A stretch of DNA of 41,056 nucleotides from Promineifilum sp. (lineage in GTDB: Bacteria; Chloroflexota; Anaerolineae; Promineifilales; Promineifilaceae), in NCBI GenBank assembly GCA_019454405.1, contig JACFOH010000008.1, positions 49,106-90,161 on the forward strand, in the 5' to 3' direction. Positions 1 to 8,149 of this stretch are shown piece after piece. A program made the translations under genes and the position numbers. Position 1 is the stretch's first letter, and each line of letters starts with the position of its first letter. Under the pieces are notes generated by a model. It saw only the letters and a program-made list of their open reading frames with translations. It ran no database searches and was not told where the DNA came from.

Positions 1-732
1 CAGTTCCGCAAGTATGCCGATCCGGCGACGGAGCAAATGCATAATCTCGGCTCGTTGCGTTGGCGGTCGGCTGGCAAATTTGCTGTGCCCATGGTCGTGC
101 GCATACCCGGCGGCTTCCGCCGTATCGGCGATCCCTGGCACAGCGTTACAGATGAAGCGGCCTTTGCCCACAGCGTCGGCTGGCATGTCGCCTTCCCGTC
201 GAATGCTGAGGATGCGGTCGGCCTGTTACGTGCGGCTTTGCGCGGCAATGATCCTGTGATGTTCTTCGAGCATCGGGCTATGCTCGACGCTGCTTCGGCT
301 CGCCGTCCTTATCCGGGCGATGATTACGTGCTGCCCTTCGGTCGTGGACGAGTGACGCGGGTGGGTGAGTCGCTCACTGTCGTCACCTGGGGGGCGATGG
401 TGGAGCGTTGCGAGGCCGCCGCCGATGCTGTTGGCGCCAGTATCGAGATCATCGACCTGCGCACTATTGTGCCCTGGGACAAGGAGATGGTGCTGAACTC
501 CGTTCGCAAAACGTCCCGCTGCCTTATCGTACATGAAGATTTCCGGCTGGTTGGTTTTGGCGGGGAGATCGCCGGGACTATTGCCGAGGAGGCTTTCCTC
601 GACCTGGATGCGCCGATCGTTCGCATGGGCTCCCCTTCGATCCCGGTGCCGTTCAATACCGGCCTTATGGATGCCATGATTCCTCGCGTGGATCAGATTC
701 GCGAGAAGATGGAGTGGCTCCTGGGATTCTAA
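1..732 (+). CDS. 2-oxoacid dehydrogenase E1 component, beta subunit (3' part)
   Basis: The frame is open from the first base, so the gene begins outside the window and only about 243 C-terminal residues are seen. They match the E1 beta subunit of thiamine-diphosphate 2-oxoacid dehydrogenases (pyruvate, acetoin or branched-chain type). The first part, with the E1-beta-typical QFRKYADPA and MVVRIPGG stretches, belongs to the pyrimidine-binding domain. The rest, from about LPFGRGRVTRVGESLTVVTW to the C-terminus, is the transketolase C-terminal domain that contacts the partner subunit and the E2 core. The enzyme would decarboxylate a 2-oxo acid and transfer the acyl group to E2 lipoate. No E2 or E3 gene follows, so the alpha subunit and E2 probably lie upstream or elsewhere. 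The substrate cannot be decided from this fragment. The stop TAA is at 730-732. Confidence 0.88.
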   Translation, partial: QFRKYADPATEQMHNLGSLRWRSAGKFAVPMVVRIPGGFRRIGDPWHSVTDEAAFAHSVGWHVAFPSNAEDAVGLLRAALRGNDPVMFFEHRAMLDAASARRPYPGDDYVLPFGRGRVTRVGESLTVVTWGAMVERCEAAADAVGASIEIIDLRTIVPWDKEMVLNSVRKTSRCLIVHEDFRLVGFGGEIAGTIAEEAFLDLDAPIVRMGSPSIPVPFNTGLMDAMIPRVDQIREKMEWLLGF

Positions 733-746
733 AAACAACGCACATT

Positions 747-802
747 TTAGGTATAGTCGTTACAGTCCGGTTTGACATGAACCTCCGTTCGACTATACTT
801 AA
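747..802. repeat. 13-bp inverted repeat bracketing the T-box operon promoter
   Basis: The left arm TTAGGTATAGTCG (747-759) and right arm CGACTATACTTAA (790-802) are reverse complements except for one position that would form a G-U pair in RNA. The 30-bp spacer holds the -35 box, and the right arm covers the -10 box. It could be an operator for a dimeric regulator, or a hairpin in transcripts running on from the E1 beta gene. There is no T tract after it, so it is not a normal intrinsic terminator. Confidence 0.6.
772..799 (+). promoter_or_regulatory. Sigma70-type promoter of the T-box / alaX-ileS operon
   Basis: A perfect -35 box TTGACA (772-777) is separated by 16 bp from a -10 box TATACT (794-799). 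The expected transcript start is about 806, just ahead of the T-box leader stem I, so the promoter position fits the RNA element. The -10 box lies inside the right arm of the inverted repeat. Confidence 0.78.
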
Positions 803-805
803 ACC

Positions 806-1107
806 TGTAAACCTATACAGATAAAGGCGTCGATCGAGACGAGTAAGCGGGTACGGGTTGACCAGCGAGCCTGTGATGGTGTGAGTCAGGCGCAAACCGC
901 CGCCGAAAATCCCTCGGGAGCCGCCAGCCGAAAGGCTTTGTGCCGAGTAGACCTGGCCGGATTCGCCCCACGTTATCGGGGATGCGGCATTGAGGATTTC
1001 ATCCTGAATGATGCCGGTTGAGCGCTGGGCTATTATGCCCGGAACCTGGGTGGTACCACGGAGAACCTTCGCCTTCGTCCCAATTGTGGATGAAGGCGTT
1101 TTTGTTG
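806..1107 (+). promoter_or_regulatory. T-box riboswitch leader, probably tRNA-Ile specific
   Basis: Stem I can be folded by hand. The base is GGCG 826-829 with CGCC 922-925, the lower helix CGAG 835-838 with CTCG 913-916, the upper helix GCGG 847-850 with CCGC 900-903, and the distal stem GCCTG 869-873 with CAGGC 887-891. Between the lower and upper helices sits the specifier loop, with AGTA (842-845) on the 5' side and GAA (905-907) on the 3' side, the usual loop-E pair. The triplet ATC at 909-911 is the best specifier codon, reading tRNA-Ile(GAU). The T-box sequence GGGTGGTACCACGG (1048-1061) carries the TGGT bulge that pairs with an ACCA tRNA end, matching an A discriminator base. A terminator follows at 1071. 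Uncharged tRNA-Ile should favour readthrough into alaX, the unknown gene and ileS. The register of the specifier is inferred; AAT (Asn) is one base away but fits the downstream genes poorly. Confidence 0.9.
1071..1107 (+). terminator. T-box-controlled intrinsic terminator
   Basis: GCCTTCGTCC (1071-1080) pairs with GGATGAAGGC (1088-1097) through ten pairs, one of them G-U, around a 7-nt loop, followed by GTTTTTGTTGTT. The CCC at 1079-1081 can instead pair with the GGG at 1048-1050 of the T-box antiterminator, so the two structures exclude each other. Confidence 0.9.
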
Positions 1108-1157
1108 TTGGGGTGAGGCGCGCGAACCAAGCGACCTCGCACGACCGGAAGGACAGG

Positions 1158-1865
1158 ATGACCGAGTTACTCTATACAATGGATTCATACGTGCGGGAGT
1201 TTGAGGCGACCGTGATTCAGCAGGTTGAAGGCGGCGTTGTCCTGGACCGTACTGCCTTCTATCCTGGCGGTGGCGGCCAACCGTGCGATATGGGCACGCT
1301 GAGCGACGGCGTGACGACCTGGTCGGTGACGGCCGTCAAGAAAGTCGATGGGCTGCCGGTTCACTTTATCTCCGGCGACCTGCCCTCGGTGGGCGCGAGT
1401 GTAAGAGGCGCGCTCGATTGGGATCGCCGCTATGCGCTCATGCGTACCCACACCGCGATGCACATCCTGTGCGGCGTCGTCTTTCGCGATTATGGCGCGC
1501 ATGTGACCGGCGGCAATATGGATCCGCTTCAGGGCCGCATGGATTTTGAATTTGAGACGATGCGCCACGAGTTGGTAGCTGCGATCGAGGCCGCGGTCAA
1601 CGCGGAGGTTGCGGCGGCGCATCCTGTCCGTGTGCGCATCCTGCCACGCGAGGAAGCCTTCCAGATTCCTGATTTGATCCGCACCAAGATTAATTTGCTG
1701 CCCGCCGGTATTAGCGAGGTGCGGACGGTGGAATTAGTGGGGCTTGATTTGCAAGCTGACGGCGGGACCCATGTGGCTAATACATCTGAGGTCGGCCGCA
1801 TTCGAATTACGGATTATAAGAGCAAAGGCAAGATCAATAAGCGTATCTATCTTGAACTGGATTAA
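1158..1865 (+). CDS. alaX: AlaX-type alanyl-tRNA editing protein
   Basis: This 235-residue protein resembles free-standing editing domains of alanyl-tRNA synthetase, which remove serine or glycine from mischarged tRNA-Ala. Visible signatures are FYPGGGGQP (34-42), the metal-binding HxxxH in RTHTAMHIL (H98, H102) and the second metal site DGGTHVANT (201-209), where H205 is kept but the usual Cys is Asp201. Residue 200 onward resembles the AlaX C-terminal substrate-binding part. The ATG at 1158 is chosen because GGAAGGA lies just upstream; the frame is open back to 1008, but that stretch is the T-box and terminator RNA. It is the first gene of the T-box operon and is followed after 2 bp by the unknown gene. 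Its control by an Ile-type T-box is unexpected for an Ala-tRNA editor. Family membership is firm; the substrate is inferred. Confidence 0.9.
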   Translation: MTELLYTMDSYVREFEATVIQQVEGGVVLDRTAFYPGGGGQPCDMGTLSDGVTTWSVTAVKKVDGLPVHFISGDLPSVGASVRGALDWDRRYALMRTHTAMHILCGVVFRDYGAHVTGGNMDPLQGRMDFEFETMRHELVAAIEAAVNAEVAAAHPVRVRILPREEAFQIPDLIRTKINLLPAGISEVRTVELVGLDLQADGGTHVANTSEVGRIRITDYKSKGKINKRIYLELD

Positions 1866-1867
1866 TC

Positions 1868-2533
1868 ATGCGCTTTATCATCCATGAGCAACCCTATGAG
1901 CGGCCGTTCCTGGCCGGTCGACTGCGCTATGAGCGCGATGGCGCGCCCACTGGCGCGGTCGAGTCATGGCGATTGACTGATGCTGTCGACGGCTATCGCT
2001 TCTTGCGCGTGGATCTGGATGCGCGAGACGCTCCATCGGGACGCTCCAGTCTGTATCACGTGACGATCAATCCGGACGGCCGCCCGGAGCAGGTGAAATT
2101 TCGTTTCATGGGCGACGGTCACGAGATATCCGGCACAGCGGTGTGGGACAAGGGCGAGATCGTCGCTGCCCGTCAGGTGGATGGTGCGACTTATGAAGAT
2201 GTGGTCTGCGAAGGAGCATTCTGGTTTCCAGCCGGCTCCGGGCTGGCTCTCCTGGCGGGGGATGCCGGCAAGACTCGTGGTATCACTCATGGAGTGGATA
2301 CATCGAACCCGGCGCAACTGATGGCTTTGGTCGAAACATCCGTGACCATCGAGTGGGGCGAATCGGCTATAGAGCCGGTGGCTGATGAGTCGCTGACCGT
2401 CAGACCGCTGACCGTGGTCTGGGGTGATCAACGACGTGTGGTCTGGCTCGATTCCTTAAACCGACCGCTGCGGCTGTGGCGCGGTGATGGGCTGACTGCC
2501 GTAGCCGAACGCTTGGTACGATACCGGCGATAG
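1868..2533 (+). CDS. Uncharacterised 221-residue protein between alaX and ileS
   Basis: I do not recognise this family. The protein is 221 residues, has no signal peptide or membrane segment, and appears rich in beta strands (for example YRFLRVDLDAR, VKFRFMGDG, SVTIEWGES, PLTVVWGDQRRVVWLD). Alternating hydrophobic strands and its composition suggest a lipocalin-like or other beta-sandwich/barrel fold, which is an inference only. The last third contains two tryptophan-rich strands (TVVWGDQRRVVWL and RPLRLWRGDG). The ATG is 2 bp after the alaX stop, suggesting translational coupling, and ileS follows 40 bp later, so it is part of the T-box operon. Its base composition is like that of its neighbours. 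The position suggests a role linked to tRNA or isoleucine metabolism, but nothing in the sequence shows an enzymatic site. Confidence 0.72.
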   Translation: MRFIIHEQPYERPFLAGRLRYERDGAPTGAVESWRLTDAVDGYRFLRVDLDARDAPSGRSSLYHVTINPDGRPEQVKFRFMGDGHEISGTAVWDKGEIVAARQVDGATYEDVVCEGAFWFPAGSGLALLAGDAGKTRGITHGVDTSNPAQLMALVETSVTIEWGESAIEPVADESLTVRPLTVVWGDQRRVVWLDSLNRPLRLWRGDGLTAVAERLVRYRR

Positions 2534-2573
2534 AGATCGCCGATAACCGGATAATAAGTAGGAGAAGAACGAT

Positions 2574-5500
2574 ATGGGCTTCAAGGAAGTATCCAATAAG
2601 GTCGATTTTGTTGCTTTAGAAAGGGAGATGCTCGAATTCTGGCGCGAGACAGATGCGTTCAATGAACTGCGTCGATTGCGTGCCGCCACCGAATCCGAGC
2701 ACGGCACATTTAGTTTCATCGACGGCCCTATTACCGCCAACAATCCGATGGCCGTCCATCATGCCTGGGGACGCACATATAAGGACTTATACCAGCGTTA
2801 TTATGCTATGCAGGGTAAAAACCTGCGCTGGCAGAATGGCTTTGATTGCCAAGGGTTGTGGGTGGAGGTCAATGCCGAGAAAGAGCTGGGCTTCCAGAAT
2901 AAGCGCGATATCGAACGCATGGGCTTGGCCGAGTTCGTCAAATTCTGCAAGGCGCGTGTGTTGCGCTACGCAGCCATTCAAACTGAACAATCCATGCGCC
3001 TGGGTTACTGGATGGACTGGAACGATCCCGACGAACTGCAGCGATTAGCCCAGTTATTGAACGAAGATCCGAGCCAGGTCATTACTGTCGAAGGCCCGCA
3101 GGGGCCAGTCACTGACACCGTCGAACAGATCGTCGCCCGCCTGGGCCTCGCTGAATTGGGCGGCTCGTATTTCACCTTTAGCAACGAGAACAATTACCTG
3201 ATTTGGGAGTTCCTCAAGAAGTGCGACGAACAAGGCTGGGTCTATAAGGGCAAAGATGTCATGCCCTGGTGCGCTCGCTGCGGCACGGCTATCAGCCAAC
3301 ACGAGATCGTCACCGATGGTTATTTCGATGTCACACATGAATCCGTCTTCGTTCGATTCCCGCTCGTCGGCCGCGAGAATGAGGCTCTCCTGGTCTGGAC
3401 GACGACACCCTGGACGTTAACCAGCAATGTCGCCGCGGCCGTCGGCCCTGATCTGGATTACGTCAAGGTCAAGTCCGACGATGGCTGGACGTATTATCTG
3501 GCTGAAGAAGCCATGAAGAATACGTTGATCGGCAAGAACAACGAAGTCGTAGGTCGCTTGAAAGGGGCCGAGATGGTCGGCTGGAACTACAGCGGGCCTT
3601 TCGATGAGCTTCCTCGACCGCGCGAGACCTTTACTGAAGCATCCTACACGCATCGGGTTATCCCGTGGGGAGATGTCGGGGCCGAAGAGGGCACGGGTAT
3701 CGTTCATATCGCTCCTGGTTGTGGAGCTGAGGACTTTGAGCTAAGCAAGGAACATGGCCTGCCGGTCATCGGCCCACTGGACGAAGACGGGATCTATCTC
3801 AGCGGATTCGACTGGTTGACCGGGCGCGATGTGGCAGGCGTTACCGAAGATATTTTCGTCAACCTGCGTGACAAGGGCATCCTCTATCGCAAGCAGCGTT
3901 ATAGCCACCGCTATCCGCATTGCTGGCGATGTGGTTCAGAGCTGATCTATCGTCTGGTGGACGAATGGTTCATCAGCATGGGTCAGACGTTCGATAAGCC
4001 GCGTGAGGAGGTGACGGCCGATGAAAAGGCGGCTAACTTGCGTTACCAAATCATGGATCGAGTTGATGCTGCTACCTGGTATCCGTCGTTCGGTTACGAT
4101 CGTGAGCTGGACTGGCTGCGTAACATGCACGACTGGATGATCAGCAAGAAGCGCTACTACGGCCTGGCTTTGCCCATTTGGGAGTGCAACGAGTGCGGCC
4201 ATTTCACTGTGATCGGCAATGAGCGCGAATTACAGGAGCGTGCTATCGAAGGCTGGGAAACGTTTGAAGGCCATACACCCCATCGACCCTATATCGACGC
4301 CATCAAGATCGCCTGCCCTAATTGTGGCGCGAAGACAAGTCGTATTCCCGATGTGGGTAACCCGTGGCTGGACGCCGGCATCGTTCCCTTTAGCACATTG
4401 GAATACCGTCGCAACCGTGCTTATTGGGAGAAATGGTATCCGGCTGACTGGATCTCGGAGAGTTTTCCCGGTCAATTCCGCAACTGGTTTTACAGCGTCC
4501 TGGCGCAGAGCACTGTGTTGAGCGATACCCCGCCGTTTCTTAACCTGTTCGGCTATGCCACCTTGTATGCTGAAGACGGTCGCCCGATGCATAAATCCTG
4601 GGGTAATGCTATCGAGTTCAATGAGGCGGCCGAGAAGATCGGCGCTGATACCATGCGCTGGCTCTATGCCAGCTGCAAACCGGAACAGAATCTGCTCTTT
4701 GGCTATAACCGTGGTGACGAGATGCGTCGCCGCTTCCTGATTCCGCTGTGGAACGTCTACTCTTTCCTGGTTACCTATGCCAATGCCGATGGCTGGACGC
4801 CATCGGGCCGGTATGGCGACTTTCAAAGCCCGGTGGAGGGTAACGCTCAACTTGACCAATGGATCGTTGCCCGGTTGAATGAAACCACGGCCGATGTCCG
4901 GGCGGCGCTCGATATTTATGATGCCGAGCACGCCGCGGCCGCCCTGGAACTTTTACTCGATGATCTGTCGAATTGGTACGTCCGTCGATCGCGCCGTCGC
5001 TTTTGGAAAAGCGAGACTGACGATGATAAGTCGGCTGCCTACGCGACTCTGTATCATGTCGTCGTCGAGTTTGTCAAGTTGCTGGCCCCGTTTATCCCGT
5101 TCACGACCGAAGCGATGTATCAGAATCTGGTGCGTTATATCGACGCCACCGCGCCCGTCAGTGTGCATCATACGTTCTACCCTCAGGTTGATGAGACGCT
5201 GCTCAACCAGCGCTTGCTGGACAAGATGCGGCTGGCGATCAACACCGCTGCGCTCGGCCGTTCTGCGCGCGGCTCGGCCGATGTGAAATTGCGCCAGCCG
5301 CTAGCCAGGGCTAAGGTTTTCGTCGGATCGCAGCAGGAGCGGGATGATCTTCTTGATCTGGCGGATGTGTTGGCCGAGGAGATTAACGTTAAGGCGATTG
5401 AGATTGTATCCGAGGTTGGCGAACTGGTCAGTTATAAACTGTTGCCCAATAATCGCGTGTTAGGCCCCAAGCTGGGGGCGCTCTTCCCGGCTGTTCGCGG

Positions 5501-5960
5501 TGCGCTGGCAAGCCTTGACCAAGCCGCGGCGGCTATGACGTTACAGTCAGGTGGGCAACTGGAACTGGCCATTGATGGTCAACTGGTCAACCTCGGTGGC
5601 GACGATGTTCTCGTGCAGACCGAACCGCTTGGGGGACTGGCTGTCGCCGGGGAGAAGGGTGTCACTGTCGCCGTTGATCCTCATCTGACGCCGGAATTGG
5701 TGCAGGAAGGCTACGCTCGCGATCTCGTGCGCGCCATCAATAATATGCGAAAGGAAGCTGGCCTTGACGTCTCCGACCGCATTGAGTTGGGATATGAGGC
5801 GGCTGGCGACGTGGCTGCCGCGATGGCCAATTTTGCCGGCTTCATCAGCGGTGAAACCCTGGCCGCTTCGCTGGGCGCCGGCAGCGTACTTGATAGCGAG
5901 TTCCAGCAGACTGTCGTGATCGGCGACCAGCCGGTTACATTGACCTTGCGGAAAGCCTGA
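2574..5960 (+). CDS. ileS: Isoleucyl-tRNA synthetase (class I) with altered HIGH motif
   Basis: This 1128-residue class I synthetase charges tRNA-Ile with isoleucine in the cytoplasm. The N-terminal Rossmann part carries the signature region NNPMAVHHAWGRTYKD, where the HIGH tetrad is replaced by A60-V61-H62-H63. The second signature is PMHKSWGN (671-678) in place of KMSKS. The CP1 editing domain lies between, with WCARCG near 232 and GTGIVHIAPGCGAED near 374. Zinc-type pairs CNECG (about 538) and CPNCG (about 581) follow, then the anticodon-binding helical domain and a C-terminal module. An extra segment around residues 147-195 (from about DELQRLAQLLNEDP to ELGGSYFTF) precedes the usual TFSNENNYLIW stretch. 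The size fits the large, eukaryote-like type 2 IleRS. The start is supported by GGAGAA at 2562-2567. It is the last gene of the T-box operon, whose ATC specifier agrees with isoleucine. Confidence 0.95.
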   Translation: MGFKEVSNKVDFVALEREMLEFWRETDAFNELRRLRAATESEHGTFSFIDGPITANNPMAVHHAWGRTYKDLYQRYYAMQGKNLRWQNGFDCQGLWVEVNAEKELGFQNKRDIERMGLAEFVKFCKARVLRYAAIQTEQSMRLGYWMDWNDPDELQRLAQLLNEDPSQVITVEGPQGPVTDTVEQIVARLGLAELGGSYFTFSNENNYLIWEFLKKCDEQGWVYKGKDVMPWCARCGTAISQHEIVTDGYFDVTHESVFVRFPLVGRENEALLVWTTTPWTLTSNVAAAVGPDLDYVKVKSDDGWTYYLAEEAMKNTLIGKNNEVVGRLKGAEMVGWNYSGPFDELPRPRETFTEASYTHRVIPWGDVGAEEGTGIVHIAPGCGAEDFELSKEHGLPVIGPLDEDGIYLSGFDWLTGRDVAGVTEDIFVNLRDKGILYRKQRYSHRYPHCWRCGSELIYRLVDEWFISMGQTFDKPREEVTADEKAANLRYQIMDRVDAATWYPSFGYDRELDWLRNMHDWMISKKRYYGLALPIWECNECGHFTVIGNERELQERAIEGWETFEGHTPHRPYIDAIKIACPNCGAKTSRIPDVGNPWLDAGIVPFSTLEYRRNRAYWEKWYPADWISESFPGQFRNWFYSVLAQSTVLSDTPPFLNLFGYATLYAEDGRPMHKSWGNAIEFNEAAEKIGADTMRWLYASCKPEQNLLFGYNRGDEMRRRFLIPLWNVYSFLVTYANADGWTPSGRYGDFQSPVEGNAQLDQWIVARLNETTADVRAALDIYDAEHAAAALELLLDDLSNWYVRRSRRRFWKSETDDDKSAAYATLYHVVVEFVKLLAPFIPFTTEAMYQNLVRYIDATAPVSVHHTFYPQVDETLLNQRLLDKMRLAINTAALGRSARGSADVKLRQPLARAKVFVGSQQERDDLLDLADVLAEEINVKAIEIVSEVGELVSYKLLPNNRVLGPKLGALFPAVRGALASLDQAAAAMTLQSGGQLELAIDGQLVNLGGDDVLVQTEPLGGLAVAGEKGVTVAVDPHLTPELVQEGYARDLVRAINNMRKEAGLDVSDRIELGYEAAGDVAAAMANFAGFISGETLAASLGAGSVLDSEFQQTVVIGDQPVTLTLRKA

Positions 5961-5970
5961 GCCTGAGATC

Positions 5971-6011
5971 GGGATAAGTGTCGGAGCTATTATCGCTCTG
6001 GCACTTGTCCC
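5971..6011 (+). terminator. Possible terminator hairpin after ileS
   Basis: GGGATAAGTGTCGGAGC (5971-5987) and GCTCTGGCACTTGTCCC (5995-6011) pair along all 17 positions if G-U pairs are allowed, with loop TATTATC. A T run (6022-6026) starts only 10 nt after the stem, so termination may be weak or the hairpin may protect the 3' end. Confidence 0.5.
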
Positions 6012-6054
6012 GTCGCGTGTCTTTTTGCCGGTGGATTGTTATTATTGCGACTAT

Positions 6055-8097
6055 ATGCGTCGCTTGCTGGGTCTTCTATTCATTACAACGCTGGTAGTTT
6101 TGTCGGTTGGTATGTGGGCCACTGGCCATACCCTGGGTCAGAAAGTCGATCCCCCAATCGTCATCGAGACTCCGGGGGATTGGCTTCAGGCGGAGATCAA
6201 AGTCACCGATCTATCGCCGGCGCCTCGTATGCTAAATGCCCAACCAGCGGCTGATCAATGTGGCAAGGCCACTCCCCTCAACCTGTCTTTCGCCAATACC
6301 GCGGACGGTAGCGGAGTAGATACTTATAGATTCACCCAGGAACCGACCGATCCCGTCCTTGGCTGCATGTTCGGCGCGCCGGCAAATCGCCAGGGATATC
6401 GTACCGCCTGGTATTCCCTGACGGCCGGCGACACAAGCATTGTGACTATCACAACCGAGGGGACTGAGTATGATACGGTCCTCGCCGTCTATTCCGGAAG
6501 TTGTCAGAACCCTTCCGTGTTGGCGTGTAGCGATGATCTGCGTGGTTTCCAGTCCGCTGTTTCACTTCGCGTCATTCGTGGCCAAACGTATCTTATTGAG
6601 GTGGCCGACTACAGGCCCGGCGTGCCGCGGCCGCCTTTGCTGAGATTCTCGGCCGTTATGCATGACGGGGGGGCGAATTGGATGCAGGTCAATACCTTGC
6701 CTTCCGGCGGCGTCAGTCGCCATGCGGTCGTCGCCGGAGGCCCGAATGATCCTTACATCTATATCATTGGCGGCCAAACGACAGTCGAGGATAGTCTTGC
6801 GCCGAGGATCTCGCAGAGCCTCTATCGTTACGACCCGGCGAAGAACGAATTTCACAAGTTACTCGACATACCCGGCGCCGGCGTGTCCAACACTACGGCT
6901 GTTTACCTTCGCGGCAAAATTTATATCCCCGGCGGTTTCGATGGGAACACATCGGAATATCGTAATTTGAATCTTGTCTATGACGTGGCTTCGGATTTCT
7001 GGGACAAAGATCCGATCCGTAATCCACCGATTCCTGTGGAGCTGTTACCCAATGAAGAGATGTTCGCCTGGGCGGCGGCCGCTGCGGCTCCGGATGAGCT
7101 TTCATATTACGTCACCGGTGGGCGGACCAGCTATCATTCAATACCTCACCCCAGCGACGTCGTAATCCCCAACGTTTATCAATACATGCCGGCGTCACGC
7201 CAGTGGAGTGAAGTCCAACCGATGAATAGCGCCCGCTATGCTCATACGGCGGCCTGGGTGGCCAAGGGCGACCGTGGGCTTTGCGTAGCAGGTGGATTGA
7301 CGACCGGCAAAGACGGCAACGATAGGGATGTTGTAGTCCTCCTGACCGGAGGAGAGTGCTTTAACCCGAATACGGGTGGCGCCTGGCAACCGACTGGCCC
7401 CCTTAATTTCCCTCGCTATAACGCCGGCAGCGCTATCGGCCCGGACGGTAATTGGTATATATTTGGCGGACTCGACGCCGCCGGTGGTGTTCCGGAGACC
7501 GAAGCCTATGATCCCAATACCAATACCTGGCACGTCCTTGGCGGTGAGTACAGCCTGGGCGGATCGCCGCAGGACCCGGCGCGTGACTGGCCACGCGGCG
7601 TCTACTGGGGGGATGCACTCTACGTCTTCGGCGGTAACACACCGCCAAGTGAGAATCGGGTGATCTCGTCCGTTGACCGAATGGCCGTCGGCGCCGGAAC
7701 AGTGCCGTTTGCTAACCGGGTTCTGTTGCCTTTATCTACCATGTCCGGCACTGAGAACTTTTTGGCCTTCAGCACGCCACTACTCCCGAACATGCCGGTT
7801 TCGGGCAACTTTGTCGAATCGACACAGTTCCTCAACGGCTACCACTTCGATTGGCCTGCGTTTGGTCGTGTTACGTTGCGCCTAACGAATGTCTCCGACC
7901 GCAGCATCCTGAGGCTGTCCGTCTATGATATATCCAAGGTAGTACGCGCTCAGGATGATAGCCCGTTGACGGGAAATAAGGCAGTATCAGTCACGTTGGA
8001 ACCAGGCCGTTATTTCGTGACTGTGGAGCGCGTAGTGCCCGGCGATATGCCCAATCCGAATCAAGTTTACCAACTCGTCCTGGATACCGGACAATAA
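6055..8097 (+). CDS. Secreted protein with PPC-like domain and Kelch repeats
   Basis: A 680-residue exported protein. Residues 1-28 form a signal peptide (MRRLL, then a hydrophobic stretch). Residues about 60-200 resemble the bacterial pre-peptidase C-terminal (PPC) beta-sandwich, with TAWYSLTAGD and EYDTVLAVYSGSC. Six Kelch-type blades follow, recognised by paired glycines after a hydrophobic strand: YIYIIGGQT, KIYIPGGFD, YYVTGGRTS, GLCVAGGLT, WYIFGGLDA and LYVFGGNTP. The C-terminal 120 residues look like a second PPC-like sandwich ending in YQLVLDTG. The ATG at 6055 is preferred to the TTG at 6025 because it starts the signal peptide cleanly, although no Shine-Dalgarno site is visible. Kelch propellers bind proteins or sugars; no catalytic residues (such as those of galactose oxidase) are seen. 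It is probably a surface-binding or adhesive protein. Confidence 0.85.
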   Translation: MRRLLGLLFITTLVVLSVGMWATGHTLGQKVDPPIVIETPGDWLQAEIKVTDLSPAPRMLNAQPAADQCGKATPLNLSFANTADGSGVDTYRFTQEPTDPVLGCMFGAPANRQGYRTAWYSLTAGDTSIVTITTEGTEYDTVLAVYSGSCQNPSVLACSDDLRGFQSAVSLRVIRGQTYLIEVADYRPGVPRPPLLRFSAVMHDGGANWMQVNTLPSGGVSRHAVVAGGPNDPYIYIIGGQTTVEDSLAPRISQSLYRYDPAKNEFHKLLDIPGAGVSNTTAVYLRGKIYIPGGFDGNTSEYRNLNLVYDVASDFWDKDPIRNPPIPVELLPNEEMFAWAAAAAAPDELSYYVTGGRTSYHSIPHPSDVVIPNVYQYMPASRQWSEVQPMNSARYAHTAAWVAKGDRGLCVAGGLTTGKDGNDRDVVVLLTGGECFNPNTGGAWQPTGPLNFPRYNAGSAIGPDGNWYIFGGLDAAGGVPETEAYDPNTNTWHVLGGEYSLGGSPQDPARDWPRGVYWGDALYVFGGNTPPSENRVISSVDRMAVGAGTVPFANRVLLPLSTMSGTENFLAFSTPLLPNMPVSGNFVESTQFLNGYHFDWPAFGRVTLRLTNVSDRSILRLSVYDISKVVRAQDDSPLTGNKAVSVTLEPGRYFVTVERVVPGDMPNPNQVYQLVLDTGQ

Positions 8098-8149
8098 ACA
8101 TGGGGCCACGATGCGGCCTCACAAATCACAATTAATATCAACTTGAGAG

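Noticed and set aside
908-910. Asparagine codon AAT as T-box specifier
   Set aside because: It is one base out of the preferred register, and the operon encodes IleRS, not an Asn enzyme; ATC at 909-911 fits better.
1008-1157. N-terminal extension of the AlaX frame to 1008
   Set aside because: The stretch is the T-box antiterminator/terminator; a good ribosome site (GGAAGGA) points to 1158.
4230-4931. Long minus-strand open frame inside ileS
   Set aside because: It is antisense to a strongly conserved synthetase, has no ribosome site and its translation resembles nothing; high GC creates such shadows.
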